DNA of 64,000 nucleotides from Sodalis sp. CWE (GCF_019646055.1 NZ_JAESFE010000001.1:530012-594011), one strand, 5' to 3'. Shown: positions 34,258-48,822, counted from the stretch's first letter. Numbers and translations: made by a program. The notes: a model not told the origin generated them from the sequence alone.

Positions 34258-35273
34258 CTGAAACCTCTTTATAATCTTTATATAGTGTGTGAGCATAAAA
34301 GCCATTACTAAAAAATTAAATGGCAATTTAGCTTACAGCTGTAAGTTAAACAAGCCCTTGATTAAAAGATCTTAACAAAATTTACGTTAGAAATCCTATG
34401 TGATTAAATCGTTCTATAATGTTATATCTTCTTGAAAAAAGAAGAGAGGTACAATATGCAAGTTAAGCATGCGTACCTCTCAATAATAGTATAAATACTT
34501 AATCTGCTTTTTTTTAGAGAGAATCAGACTATTAGCGTCAATTTCAATAACTTTCTTATTTAAGAACCATATCTTAATAAGAAAATTAAATTGAATTAAA
34601 ATTTGTTGATTTCTGCTTATTCTATATTTTCTTAATATATCTTACTCAACTAAAGTGAGTTCTACTATTTTTAACGATTAGTGATATATAGGAATATATT
34701 TTGAGTTTTTAAAAAACTAGTTTTACATTTAAATTAAATAACTTTTTTATTTCTCATAAATAATTGAATCTTAAGTTTAAGATAAAAAATTATACTGATT
34801 GTAAGATAAACACCGACGAACAAGTATCTAAAGAAATTAAGAATTCAGATGCTACATTATTGTGGTAACTAATCTTTTGTCATACACTATTTTCAACATA
34901 ATTTTAAAGTCAAAGTTTTTATTAGTTTATAATAAACTAACCGATGCTTCTTAAGCAGAAGCTTAATCATTGTAGTGCTTTTGTTTTTTAACAAAATCTT
35001 CTTTTTTAGGTATACAAAATTTCGTACATTGCATACGTATAATATGTTTCTGAAAAATTAACTAATTTATAAAACCCTATGAAAAAGTGTATTATAGTCT
35101 ATAATTTTTGTGTCTACGAGAACAATACTCACTATGTAGCTTTTAATTCACGTTAAAAACTTTAAAGCGAATACTATCTCTTCTTAAGGTTTTCGTGAAT
35201 CACTGTATATTTAATACTAATTGAGTAGTTCATTATATTACTTAATCTGCAATGCAGCTTACCTGTTTATTGG
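34258..35273. other. 1.0-kb non-coding region between aroC and fabB
   Basis: The E. coli genes of this interval (such as mepA and mnmC) are not recognisable. The region contains the terminator-like hairpin at 34432-34481 and a GCTTCT/AGAAGC dyad near 34943. No ORF or RNA gene is supported. Confidence 0.6.
34432..34481 (-). terminator. Rho-independent terminator-like hairpin between aroC and fabB
   Basis: GAGAGGTAC (34444-34452) pairs perfectly with GTACCTCTC (34473-34481), and an inner ATGC/GCAT pair extends the stem. Read on the minus strand the stem is followed by TTCTTTTTTC, a U-rich tail. It lies about 790 bases downstream of aroC and 190 upstream of fabB, so it would insulate fabB from aroC read-through. 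The GC-rich stem stands out in this AT-rich spacer. Confidence 0.6.
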
Positions 35274-36347
35274 TTATAATGGAGCGACATCTGCGCATTG
35301 CGCGCGATGACATAAAAAATGATCCATTAATACAATAGCCGTCATTGCTTCAGCGATCGGTACTGCTCGAATTCCAATACAAGGATCGTGTCGACCAAAG
35401 ACTTTTATTTCTATTTGGTCACCGTTGTGATTTATTGTCCGGCCAGGAACCATAACGCTAGAAGTTGGTTTTATAGCAAGATGAATAATAATCGATTGTC
35501 CACTACTAATTCCACCAAGAATACCACCAGCATGATTACTTTGAAAACCCTCTGCAGTAATTTCGTCACGATGCTCGCTGCCACGTTGATTAATAACCGC
35601 AAAACCATCGCCTATTTCTACTCCTTTTACTGCATTTATACCCATTAAAGCATGTGCTAAGTCAGCATCAAGACGATCAAATACTGGTGATCCTAGTCCA
35701 ATTGGAAGATTTTTTGCTACAACTGTTACTTTAGATCCAATGGAATCACCGATTTCCTGTAAATGTCGTATCATTGAACTTAATGCATCCAATTGATCAA
35801 CATCAGGACAGAAAAAATGATTCTTTTCTATTTGTGTCCAATCTTTAAGATCGCACTGAATATTACCCATTTGTGCTAAAAAAGCACGTATCCATATTCC
35901 ATTCTTTTGTGCCAAGTACTTCTTGGCAATTGCGCCAGCTGCAACGCGAATGGCTGTTTCACGTGCTGACGCTCTACCTCCTCCGCGATAATCGCGTCTA
36001 CCGTACTTTTTTGAATAGGTGTAATCAGCGTGTCCAGGTCGGTATAGATCTTTAAGGAAATCATATTCTTTTGGACGTTGATCGGTATTCTCAATGAGAA
36101 GTCCAATACTAGTACCAGTTGTAAAGCCTTCAAATACACCGGAGAGTATTTGTATACGATCCATCTCGCGTCGTTGTGTAGTATATGAAGATAAACTTGG
36201 TTTCCTACGATCAAGATCTTTTTGAATATCTTCTTCGCAAAGAGCAATTCCAGGAGGCACGCCATCAACGATTCCTCCCAATGCTATTCCATGAGACTCA
36301 CCGAAAGTAGTCAAACGAAAAATTTTTCCTATACTATTCCCTGCCAT
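35274..36347 (-). CDS. aroC: Chorismate synthase
   Basis: AroC eliminates phosphate from EPSP to form chorismate, the branch point to aromatic amino acids, folate and quinone; it needs reduced FMN. The 357 residues (E. coli 361) show the family signatures [19 protein letters not shown] near the start, [12 protein letters not shown] in the middle and [18 protein letters not shown] near the end. The upstream AAGGAG is a good ribosome-binding site. The product feeds both ubiquinone (with UbiG, UbiX) and folate (with FolC). Confidence 0.98.
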   Translation of the reverse strand: MAGNSIGKIFRLTTFGESHGIALGGIVDGVPPGIALCEEDIQKDLDRRKPSLSSYTTQRREMDRIQILSGVFEGFTTGTSIGLLIENTDQRPKEYDFLKDLYRPGHADYTYSKKYGRRDYRGGGRASARETAIRVAAGAIAKKYLAQKNGIWIRAFLAQMGNIQCDLKDWTQIEKNHFFCPDVDQLDALSSMIRHLQEIGDSIGSKVTVVAKNLPIGLGSPVFDRLDADLAHALMGINAVKGVEIGDGFAVINQRGSEHRDEITAEGFQSNHAGGILGGISSGQSIIIHLAIKPTSSVMVPGRTINHNGDQIEIKVFGRHDPCIGIRAVPIAEAMTAIVLMDHFLCHRAQCADVAPL

Positions 36348-37948
36348 TTTAACTCCTTATAAATCATCAAAAGATGATTCTAGCTTTATCAAATGCACTA
36401 ATAGATCTACGATGATCGTTTAATAAAATAAAAATTTTTTATAAAGAATAAGAATCATTTACGTGAGGTATTCTGTATAAAAAATTTTGGCTATTTTTGT
36501 AGTATCTTACTATTTTCTAATTTTTACATTTTTTGTAAAACAATAGATCATAATAATTTTTATATCTCTGTACTATACAAAAATATAAATCTATTCAAGA
36601 TAAAGATTTATTGAATGAATTTTAAATTAATTAATTAATCGAAGTTTATCTTTTAATAAAAAAAAATCAGTTTTAAAATGAATACTATTTATTAAAATAA
36701 TAATTTTTGTTTTTTTATGTAAAAACAATTTACATTTTAAGACTAAAAAATAAATTTTTAATTAATTATCAACATCCAACTATAAAAAAATATAAATAAA
36801 CTTTCATTACACAGGTAAATTTCTTTTAAAGAAACTTTTAATTTCATTAAAAAATTCTTTTAGATTACTATGATTTATTAAAAGGATATACACAGAGACC
36901 TGTCCTGTTAATATAGTTCAATGTTATTTTTATAGTTAATAAACATTAAAAAATTATATAGAAATGAAGCACTAAATGAATTTATTTAACGAACAATGAA
37001 AACAGTTAACTTTAGTTACTAACTATAGAAAATTTTCAAAAGTTTAGCTTGAATTATATTCTTCGCAGTTACTTCTTGAAGAAGAAAATAATTTTTCTTA
37101 TTTGCTCTTCTTAGAGTTTACGAAAAATATTTCATTTATATCAAAATATTTAATCTGAAGTTTACTTTTCATAAGTAATACTCATAGATGTAGATTACAA
37201 TGCTTTTGAATTAGCTAATTAAATGTAATGTATCGTAATGCGTGATAATGTATTATTTATATTTTTTCCTATAAAAGGAAAAATTTCTTTTTCTTCTTCT
37301 TATAGAATATAAGACAGAATTTTTTATGAAAATTAGAAAAATTATATCTTTAATATTACTAACTCTCTCCAAGAGAGTTTCAGTTTATACAATGAAATCT
37401 ATTTTCAATTTATGTAAAAATTAATCATTAAAATTGATTCTAAATATAGAATATGTAAATTTTACATTTCTTAATTTATTTAAGAATAAAAAGCTGCTTA
37501 ACAAGCAAGCAAGTATATATTCAAATGATTATAAATGATAGAAATAAACAGGATTTTAAATCTTCAATTTATTTTAAATTTTAAATAAAGAAATTTTTTG
37601 TACATGAATCTGTATAATTATACATAATTATATTATTATTAATGATAATTTTTATTTAGGTTTTATGTTTTACTAAATTTTTTATTTTCTTATTTGAAAG
37701 ATTTTTTAATTAAAAAAATAAACGCTTTTCAAAAAGCTGAATGCAATTTCAATTGCTAATCATTGGAAGTAAATAATTAGTTTAGTTTTAAAAGAACTGA
37801 TTTTTTCTTTTACTTTTTTAATTTAAATTATATGATCGAAACATAATAATTATGAAGTGAAAAAAACAATCAATCTTTAAAAGATTCATTTATTTAGTAA
37901 ACGTTTGTATTAAAAATGGACAAATATAATGTAGAAACTGATTTATAT
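36348..37948. other. 1.6-kb AT-rich non-coding region (left part of gene desert)
   Basis: All frames are closed by frequent stops. Short hairpins are visible, for example TTTTTCCT/AGGAAAAA at 37263-37283 followed by a T-rich plus-strand stretch. No protein remnant could be read by eye. Confidence 0.6.
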
Positions 37949-38021
37949 GTCTCTGTAGTTAAAATGGACATAACAATCCCCTCCTAAGGGCTAGTTACAG
38001 GTTCGACTCCTGTCAGAGACG
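37949..38021 (+). tRNA. argW: tRNA-Arg (anticodon CCT)
   Basis: The 73-base gene folds as a cloverleaf: acceptor GTCTCTG/CAGAGAC (seven perfect pairs), D stem GTTA/TAAC, anticodon loop CTCCTAA, and T arm ACAGG TTCGACT CCTGT. It closely matches remembered E. coli argW. The anticodon stem ATCCC/GGGCT has a U-C mismatch at its second pair where E. coli has G-C. CCA is not encoded; TTTTTC follows directly and may act in termination. It decodes AGG. Confidence 0.95.
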
Positions 38022-39834
38022 TTTTTCTTGCTCATTGCAGACATTCATATACTGAGAATATTTCTAAAAATTTTTAATAAAAAAAATCAGTTATATGTCT
38101 TATATGTAAGTTTTTTAAAAAAATTCAAAGAAAGTAAGTCATTTATAAGTTAATTGAGTAAAACATAACCTAATTGAAAAATAGAAATTCTTTAAAACTA
38201 TCTAAATATAGAGTTTCTCATTTAGAATTAACAATTATCTATCTATTTTAGATACAATACATATAAATCAAATCATAATTTCTTATGGAGGTTTGATTGT
38301 TGAGGTAATGATTCAATTTTCTAAATAAATTAGCTTATTATTTAATTATTGAGACCATTTGATTTTTTAGAAAAAATTTAAAGAATTATTTAATTTTAAA
38401 AAAAGGTAAACCTTATTTAAAGTTTTTATTGGGATCGATAAAGATAATTTATAATGGAAAGATTATTATAAATAAATAGCTTTTTAATTATTGTTTGGAT
38501 TGAATTATTTACATAGATATTTTTGTTTTTTTTAAAAAAATTATAAACGATAGTCGTATTTAATAACGAAATGACTTAAGAAATAATTTTTATTGTTTAC
38601 TATTTAGTTATATGACAAAATCAACTTTTCATTATTTAATAACAATTCTTCTAAAAAGTTTTCAAGAAAATAAAACTATTTAGAATAGCAATCTCTTCTT
38701 AAAAAGAAATTCTTAATGAAGAAACGCTTTGATGAAGATTTGCTTAATTCTAAAAAAAACCAAGTTTATTTAAACTACTCAATTTATCTGAACTACTGCT
38801 TTTGACTAATAAAGGAAATAACTTTTTAGAAAATAAGCAGAAAGTAGTCGGTTTCGTTTTTTTAGGCAATCATCTCTGATCATAACTATTTCAATGTTGA
38901 TAAGTATCTTAAGCGTATCTTATACCTTTCCTCTTTTTTTTCGTATTATCAGAATTACGCAATCTAAAACAAATAAAAAAAACAAACTAGAGTCATTTAA
39001 ATGACATTTAACTTTCTAAAATTTAGTCAACTAGAAAATTTTATTATTTATAGAAATAAACTTGAAACAAGTTCTGATTCTTAAAAATGTCTCTTTTATC
39101 GCAATAAAAGATCGATAGAATTTATATCTTTCATGAGCTCTTACATAATTATATTGTTATGATAATATATTTTTATACCTTTAATTTTAAATAAATTACT
39201 CTTACCTACTTCTTCTAAACTCAGATTTGTCGATAAAAAAGAGGATCCATAATTTTTTTAATGTATAAAAAACGATTTGCTCCCAATGCTTATTAAGCAT
39301 ATTCTCATGCTTTCTTAAAGCAACAGTAAAAATTTTGCAGTGATGATTATTGGCTTCTGATTTGTTGAAGCTTTACTTATTGTTATTAAGTGTGTTAGTT
39401 CTCACAGTATTCTTGGAATCTATATTTTGCTTAAAAAATAGAAAGACGATCAATAAAATTTTAAAAATCATAAAATTAATAGTATTTTAGTTATCAAATT
39501 AATATTAAATGAGCTATTACTTTGATTGGATTACATAATAAAATAAAGAAATTATTTTCACGTTTAAAAAATTTTGACAACATTTTAATATCATTTTTTA
39601 ATTCATTTTCTATTGGAATTTTTTTAAAAATTGTTAAAGACTTCAATAATCATAAAAGAAAAGTAGTTTTTACTTTTCCTTAAATTGGTCTGAAATATTG
39701 TTCTGATTCTTGTGTTGAACTTCGTTCTGGCTAAATTAGTAATTTAAAATATCTATTGCACAAAGCGACTATTTTATTGGTCTATAAAAAGGAGTGCGTC
39801 ATTATTGATAATGGCAACTCTTAATGTTTTTTGA
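38022..39834. other. 1.8-kb AT-rich non-coding region (right part of gene desert)
   Basis: This continues the desert between aroC and gltX. I see no ORF with coding character and no further RNA gene. The 8-bp stem at 39658-39678 near its right end may terminate the tRNA-Ala transcript. Confidence 0.6.
39658..39678 (-). terminator. Possible terminator downstream of tRNA-Ala
   Basis: GAAAAGTA (39658-39665) pairs perfectly with TACTTTTC (39671-39678) around five bases. On the minus strand TTTTATGATTATT follows the stem. It lies 157 bases past the 3' end of the minus-strand tRNA-Ala gene. Confidence 0.35.
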
Positions 39835-39907
39835 TGGAGCTAAGCGGAATCGAACCGCTGACCTCTTGCATGCCATGCAAGTGCTCTTCCAACTGAGCTA
39901 CAGCCCC
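39835..39907 (-). tRNA. tRNA-Ala (anticodon GGC)
   Basis: Read on the minus strand the gene begins GGGGCTGTAGCTCAG and ends TAGCTCCA. The anticodon loop has GGC, and the T arm is AGCGG TTCGATT CCGCT. The G3-U70 wobble pair that specifies alanine is present (GGGGCTG/TAGCTCC). CCA is not encoded. In E. coli alaX and alaW also lie near gltX. It starts 56 bases downstream of the gltX stop on the same strand and may share its transcript. Confidence 0.97.
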
Positions 39908-39963
39908 AGTATCTAATTGGTTCATAAAAAGCTAAAAATCAATTTTTTTAAAATTTTCGAAAT

Positions 39964-41388
39964 TTATAAACAAAAATCACCCTTCTTCGATTGGATCAGT
40001 TTAATAAACCTATTAATCCGAGATAAACAACGTGATTGACCTATAGCATGCATAGTAACATCAAGGGAAGGAGAACAACATCCTCCAGTGATAGCAATAC
40101 GTATCGGCATACCAATTTTCCCTATATTAACTTGTAGCTCTTTAGAGATATTTTCAATAACTACGTGAATGTTGTCCGGCATCCATTCTTTAATTTCTTT
40201 TATCCTAGCATAGACTGTTTTTAAAATTGAAAGAGATTCAAAACATAAGTGTTTTTTGATCGCGTCAGAATCAAATTTATTAAGATCTTCTATATAGAAA
40301 TAGTAACCGTTAGTTACTATTTCTTTTAAAGTTTTGCAACGACTACCCAATAATTTTACTAAATCTGTTAATTGAGGTCCATTTTGGATATTAATTTCTT
40401 GTTTCTTTATTTGTAAAGCTAAATTCTTTACTACATAATCGATTGGCAGATGATTAATATAATAATGGTTGAGCCATAGTAATTTTTTGATGCTAAAAGT
40501 ACTTGCTGATCTACTAATAGAATTGAAGTTAAATAGTTGCTTCATTTCTTCGATATTAAAAATTTCTTGATTGCCATGAGACCATCCAAGTCGTACTAGA
40601 CAGTTTAATAATGCTTCCGGGAGAAAGCCGTTATTACGATATTGCATAATATCTATTGCACCATGGCGTTTTGAAATCTTTTTTCCACTATTATCAAGAA
40701 TAAATGGTACATGAGCATATTTTGGAATCGACAATCCTAATGCTCTAAAAATATTAATTTGGCGAGGAGTATTATTAATATGCTCTTCTCCCCGGATTAC
40801 ATGGGATATTTTCATATCAGAGTCATCGACTACTGAACAAAAGTTATAAGTAGGAGTTCCATCAGAACGACGAATGATAAAATCATCTAACTCTTGATTA
40901 CTGAATTTGATAGGTCCGTAAATTAAATCATTAAATATTACTACTCCGTCTCTTGGATTACGGAATCTTACTACAAAAGGTGTATCATCAGAATAATTTT
41001 TATGCTTATTACGACAACAACCATCGTAACGTGGTTTTTTTCCTTGGGCTATCAACTCTGTCCGAAGTAATTGCAATCTTTTTTTTGAACAGTAACATAG
41101 ATAGGCTGTACCTTTTAATAACATCTCATTAATTATGAAATTATATCTTTGAAGACGCCGAGTTTGAAAATAGGGACCTTCGTCCCAATCTAGAGTAAGC
41201 CATATCATATCATTCATAATAGATTTAATTGCTGGTTGTATGGAACGCTTAGCATCAGTATCTTCTATGCGCAATATAAACTTACCTCCATAGTGGCGAG
41301 CAAACAGCCATGAGTAGAGGGCGGTTCGTGCATTTCCAATATGCAAACAACCAGTTGGGCTTGGTGCAAAACGAGTTCTAATGTTCAT
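39964..41388 (-). CDS. gltX: Glutamyl-tRNA synthetase
   Basis: GltX charges tRNA-Glu with glutamate. It is a class I synthetase of 474 residues (E. coli 471). The HIGH signature appears as HIGNA in [17 protein letters not shown], and the KMSKS loop as KKISKRHG. Cysteines of the zinc-binding insertion are seen in YLCYCSKK and DGCCRNK. The anticodon-binding C-terminal half with [20 protein letters not shown] is intact. Flanking Ala, Val and Lys tRNA genes reproduce the E. coli neighbourhood. Confidence 0.98.
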   Translation of the reverse strand: MNIRTRFAPSPTGCLHIGNARTALYSWLFARHYGGKFILRIEDTDAKRSIQPAIKSIMNDMIWLTLDWDEGPYFQTRRLQRYNFIINEMLLKGTAYLCYCSKKRLQLLRTELIAQGKKPRYDGCCRNKHKNYSDDTPFVVRFRNPRDGVVIFNDLIYGPIKFSNQELDDFIIRRSDGTPTYNFCSVVDDSDMKISHVIRGEEHINNTPRQINIFRALGLSIPKYAHVPFILDNSGKKISKRHGAIDIMQYRNNGFLPEALLNCLVRLGWSHGNQEIFNIEEMKQLFNFNSISRSASTFSIKKLLWLNHYYINHLPIDYVVKNLALQIKKQEINIQNGPQLTDLVKLLGSRCKTLKEIVTNGYYFYIEDLNKFDSDAIKKHLCFESLSILKTVYARIKEIKEWMPDNIHVVIENISKELQVNIGKIGMPIRIAITGGCCSPSLDVTMHAIGQSRCLSRINRFIKLIQSKKGDFCL

Positions 41389-41619
41389 TGATCATAGTCA
41401 TTAAAAAATAAAAATTTCGACAAAGTTTTTCTAAATTAGAAAACTAACTTTTTAGTTAGAAATAAACATTATTATTCTATCTAATTTTTTTAGCTCGATT
41501 AATCTTTCTTAAGAAAATAAAGTGAAAAAAACTGCCTTCCATAAAGAAAAATATTCTAAATAGAAAATTATTGACTTATTTTATTGTTTTCCTGTAGCAT
41601 TACGAAAAGTGTCACAGTT

Positions 41620-41695
41620 GGGTGATTAGCTCAGCTGGGAGAGCACCTCCCTTACAAGGAGGGGGTCGGCGGTTCAATTCCGTCATCACCCACCA
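41620..41695 (+). tRNA. tRNA-Val (anticodon TAC), CCA encoded
   Basis: The 76-base gene begins GGGTGATTAGCTCAGC and ends ATCACCCACCA. The anticodon arm is CCTCC CTTACAA GGAGG and the acceptor GGGTGAT/ATCACCC pairs fully. The T loop is TTCAATT. It corresponds to the E. coli valU-type genes beside gltX. It is the only one of the four tRNA genes here with an encoded CCA end. Confidence 0.97.
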
Positions 41696-41707
41696 TTTTT
41701 CCTTTGT

Positions 41708-41780
41708 GGGTCGTTAGCTCAGTTGGTAGAGCAGTTGACTTTTAATCAATTGGTCGCAGGTTCGAATCCTGCACGACCCA
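41708..41780 (+). tRNA. tRNA-Lys (anticodon TTT)
   Basis: Twelve bases after tRNA-Val, the sequence GGGTCGTTAGCTCAG to CACGACCCA is nearly identical to E. coli lysV. The anticodon arm is TTGAC TTTTAAT CAATT, giving TTT. The acceptor GGGTCGT/ACGACCC is perfect. The A discriminator is followed by AAA, so CCA must be added by nucleotidyltransferase. Probably co-transcribed with tRNA-Val. Confidence 0.97.
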
Positions 41781-41869
41781 AAATTTATCTTTTCAAGAAT
41801 CTCTTCATCATTATTATTTACAAACGTAGATAGGAGTCTTAAACGTTGTTTTTATGTCTATAAAATTCT

Positions 41870-41886
41870 CTATTTCAAAGAAATAG
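41870..41886. repeat. Small perfect hairpin after the tRNA pair
   Basis: CTATTTC and GAAATAG form a 7-bp stem around AAA, 90 bases downstream of tRNA-Lys. It could contribute to 3' end formation, but no U-run follows. Confidence 0.3.
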
Positions 41887-42058
41887 TAACATATCTCAAT
41901 ACTTTGAGAATTTAGTTGATAGGTCAATTTTTTACTATTATAGTTAATGAAATTATAATATGAGAAGGCTTTCTTGATGTTTCAAGTGAATTAATGTCTT
42001 TAAAAAAGTTTTATAATGATTAAAAATTACAACAAATAATGATATTAATTTTAGATTG

Positions 42059-45519
<3,461 letters not shown>

Positions 45520-45777
45520 ATGTACTGGAAAGAAGTTACGATTACTGCTTTTAATGGTCTTCACACTCGTCCTGCTGTTCAATTCGTCAAGGAAGCTAAA
45601 AGATTTAGTTCCGAGATTACTGTAACCTCTAATGGGAAAGAGGCTAGCGCTAAAAGTTTATTTAAACTCCAAACTTTGGAGTTAGCAAAAGGAACTGCTG
45701 TTGTTATTACTGCCGATGGCGAAGACGAGAAAAGAGCAGTAGAATGTTTAGCTAAATTAATAACAGAGCTTGAATAA
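45520..45777 (+). CDS. ptsH: Phosphocarrier protein HPr
   Basis: HPr receives phosphate from enzyme I and passes it to sugar-specific enzymes II. The 85 residues equal E. coli. The active-site histidine is in GLHTRPA (equivalent to H15), and the serine of [10 protein letters not shown] (S46 region) is present. The start follows TTGGGG. ptsI begins 82 bases downstream. Blochmannia is known to take up mannitol by a PTS; the enzyme II is not in this window. Confidence 0.98.
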   Translation: MYWKEVTITAFNGLHTRPAVQFVKEAKRFSSEITVTSNGKEASAKSLFKLQTLELAKGTAVVITADGEDEKRAVECLAKLITELE

Positions 45778-45859
45778 TATAATTTTATTCCTGTTTAGTT
45801 AATCAATAGGTTCTATCTCATCTAGTAATTAGCTTGCGTTGTAAACAAAAGGTGGAGTC

Positions 45860-47587
45860 ATGATTTCTGGCATTTTAGTATCACCTGGCATTGCTTTTGG
45901 AAAAGCGTTGCTACTGAAAGAAGATGAAATTGTCATCAACCAAAAAAAGATTACTACAGATCAAATTGAACAAGAAATTAAACGTTTTCTTGTTGGACGA
46001 AAAAAATCTTCTGCACAGCTAGAGGCAATCAAAAATAAAGCGGGTAAAATCCTCGGTGAGGAAAAAGAAGCTATTTTTGCAGGACACATTATGTTGTTAG
46101 AAGATGAAGAATTTGAACAAGACGTTATCTCTCTTATAAAAGAAAAGCATATCAGTGCAGATGCTGCAGTTCATTCTGTAATTGAAACCCAGGCCAAAGC
46201 TTTAGAAGAACTTGACGATGAATATCTTAAGGAACGAGCTATTGATGTGCGTGACATCGGTAAACGTTTACTACATAATATTCTAGTAATGCCAATCATT
46301 GATTTAAGCGCTATTAATGAAGAGGCTATAGTGGTAGCAGTAAGCTTAACACCATCAGAAACTGCACAATTAAATTTAGACAAGGTACTAGGTTTTGTTA
46401 CTGATAGTGGCGGACAAACTTCACACACATCTATCATGGCTCGATCACTTGAATTACCAGCAATTGTCGGCACTGGCAATATCACTAAAAAAGTAATTAA
46501 CGGAGATTATTTAATTCTAGATGCGATCAATAATCGAGTTTATGTTAATCCCACTACAGCAATCATCCAAAAATTAAAAGTGTTGCAAAATAAATATTTT
46601 GCAGAAAAACGAAAATTAGCAAATATTAAAGATCTTCCAGCAATTACTCTTGATGGAAGACGAGTAGAAATTTGTGCTAATATTGGCACCATTCGAGACG
46701 TTGCAGGAGCTACACGAAACGGCGCAGAAGGAATTGGCTTATATCGTACCGAATTTTTATTTATGGATCGTGACTCATTACCGAGTGAAGAAGAGCAGTT
46801 TCAAGCCTACAAAGCAGTGACGGAATCTATACCTGTTGGTTCTGTTATTATTCGTACCATGGATATCGGTGGTGATAAAATTTTACCTTATATGAATTTA
46901 CCAAAAGAGGATAACCCATTTCTGGGATGGCGCGCTATTCGTGTTAGTCTCGATCGTAAGGAGATGTTACACGCTCAAATTCGCGCCATCCTTCGTGCTT
47001 CAGCGTTTGGGAAACTGCGTATTATGTATCCAATGATTATTTCAGTAGAGGAGGTCCGTATTCTAAAGCTAGAACTTTCTTTATTAAAGAATCAACTTCG
47101 TGAAGAGGGAAAAGCTTTTGATGAAGAAATTGAAGTTGGTATAATGATAGAAACACCTGCTGCCGCAGTAATAGCTCAGCATCTTGCACATGAAGTAGAT
47201 TTTTTCAGCATTGGCACAAATGATCTAACTCAATATACTCTTGCTGTAGATAGAGATAATAAGCTGATTTCCCACTTATATAATCCTATGTCTCCAGCAG
47301 TATTGATATTAATTAAACAAGTCATTGATGCTTCTCATGCTGCGGGAAAATGGACAGGAATGTGTGGTGAGTTAGCAGGAGATGAACGCGCCACAGTATT
47401 ATTATTAGGGATGGGATTGGACGAATTTAGCATGAGTTCCATTTCTATACTACGTATAAAGAATATTATTCGTAATACAAACTTTTCCGATGCAAAAGTC
47501 CTGGCAGAGGAAGCTTTAGCTCAACCAACAACAGAAGAATTAATTAATTCGATTAACAAACTTACCGGAGATAATATTTGTCATTAA
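45860..47587 (+). CDS. ptsI: Phosphoenolpyruvate-protein phosphotransferase (enzyme I)
   Basis: Enzyme I transfers phosphate from PEP to HPr. The 575 residues align with E. coli without gaps. The phospho-accepting H189 is in [12 protein letters not shown]. The PEP-binding C-terminal domain shows [26 protein letters not shown] and the catalytic cysteine in [10 protein letters not shown]. The ribosome-binding site is AGGTGGAG. In E. coli crr follows directly; here no such gene is found. Confidence 0.98.
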   Translation: MISGILVSPGIAFGKALLLKEDEIVINQKKITTDQIEQEIKRFLVGRKKSSAQLEAIKNKAGKILGEEKEAIFAGHIMLLEDEEFEQDVISLIKEKHISADAAVHSVIETQAKALEELDDEYLKERAIDVRDIGKRLLHNILVMPIIDLSAINEEAIVVAVSLTPSETAQLNLDKVLGFVTDSGGQTSHTSIMARSLELPAIVGTGNITKKVINGDYLILDAINNRVYVNPTTAIIQKLKVLQNKYFAEKRKLANIKDLPAITLDGRRVEICANIGTIRDVAGATRNGAEGIGLYRTEFLFMDRDSLPSEEEQFQAYKAVTESIPVGSVIIRTMDIGGDKILPYMNLPKEDNPFLGWRAIRVSLDRKEMLHAQIRAILRASAFGKLRIMYPMIISVEEVRILKLELSLLKNQLREEGKAFDEEIEVGIMIETPAAAVIAQHLAHEVDFFSIGTNDLTQYTLAVDRDNKLISHLYNPMSPAVLILIKQVIDASHAAGKWTGMCGELAGDERATVLLLGMGLDEFSMSSISILRIKNIIRNTNFSDAKVLAEEALAQPTTEELINSINKLTGDNICH

Positions 47588-48822
47588 AATTACAAATGCA
47601 AAATAAACCAATCCAAAAGGTTTTTTAGATTTATTCACCAAATCCTTGCTCAATAAATATAAAAATTAGTTAATTAAATTACGTTTAACATTCTAGAATA
47701 GAAAAGTTTAGTTAAGTAAGATAGAAGAAATCAGCACTAAATTAATTTTCATGTCAATAATGAATTGGCTCTAATTTTAGATTTTGGGTTAAAACTAATT
47801 GATTTACATTGAGGGAGTTTACTGTATACCTGCTGCTATTCCAAGCACTCTTACTTTCACGAAATAAATTATTAATATGGAACTTCTTCGTTATACTACT
47901 TTTATTTTTTTTAAAATTACCTCCTAAAACTTAAAAATATCTAATCAAACTTTCTTTATAGAATCATTTGATCGGGTTAATTCTAAAAAAATATATCATA
48001 CATAAAACAACAGATAAATTTGATTATTTACTGAAGTTAAAAGAATAAAAATAAGTATGAAAATTACAAGTATTTGCAATACTTAACGAAAAACATTAGA
48101 TCTGTTATCAGAGATAGATTAAATTTCAATAAAAAATTTACATAACTGCTACCAAGTCTTAGCATCTTTCTGCTAAGATAAAGTAAGATACGATTTGTAT
48201 CCAATTTATCTGTTTATGCTGTATTAATATTGTATCGTAACTGTACTAATTTCCTGATAAGAACCAACATGGAAGATTTATAGATCTTTTAATGTAATCT
48301 TATTTATATGAGATTCCTTTCTGAATAAGAATAACTGCATTTTTTCAACCGTCCTACGAGCTAGTTACGCTATATAATTTTTTTAATGGTTTTATAAATT
48401 TAGGATAGAATATAACGATTTTTTAGCTTTAAGATTTCGAGCGCTTTACTTTTAGTAAGTATGAAATTATTCGAATTTGTAATGTAAATAATTTTACTTT
48501 TAATTGTAAGCAATTAAAAGTACAGTCAACCACGATGCATATTAGTATATTGTAAAAAGCTCAGTAAAAAATGACTAAAAAACTATAAATAATTTTAATA
48601 ACTTATTATCTGTGCTGCTGCACAATATAAATTATTAAAATTCTAATCCAATATTTTTAGGAAAACTCAGTCAAAATAGTCAATCTATTATAATTACGTT
48701 ATTTTTCTGATAATTCTAAAGCTTAGATATATCATTTTAGCAAAAATCAAAAAGAGCTAGAGGTCCAACCGATTATAATACGTCAAAGATAAAGATACTT
48801 TATAAATAAGTAAGAGAGAAAA
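47588..48822. other. 1.2-kb non-coding region after ptsI; crr absent
   Basis: The crr gene expected next to ptsI is missing, with no readable remnant. On the minus strand 47933-47754 is a 59-codon stop-free stretch behind AGGAGG but without an ATG, GTG or TTG. A perfect 12-bp hairpin lies at 48495-48522. The E. coli genes between crr and dapE are all gone. Confidence 0.6.
48495..48522. repeat. Perfect 12-bp hairpin with 4-base loop
   Basis: TACTTTTAATTG (48495-48506) and CAATTAAAAGTA (48511-48522) are exact reverse complements around TAAG, 300 bases before dapE. No U-run follows on the plus strand. The stem is AT-rich, yet of a length unlikely for a given site. Confidence 0.55.

Noticed and set aside
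34258..34326. N-terminal extension of fabB
   Set aside because: The 23 extra codons are not similar to FabB, and the ATG at 34257 matches the E. coli start with AGAGG upstream.
35876..36268. 130-codon ORF overlapping aroC in another frame
   Set aside because: aroC is intact in its own frame, and this translation is hydrophobic nonsense with no family features.
36348..39834. CRISPR array or tandem repeats in the gene desert
   Set aside because: No regularly spaced identical repeats are visible; the apparent repetition is simple A/T-rich sequence.
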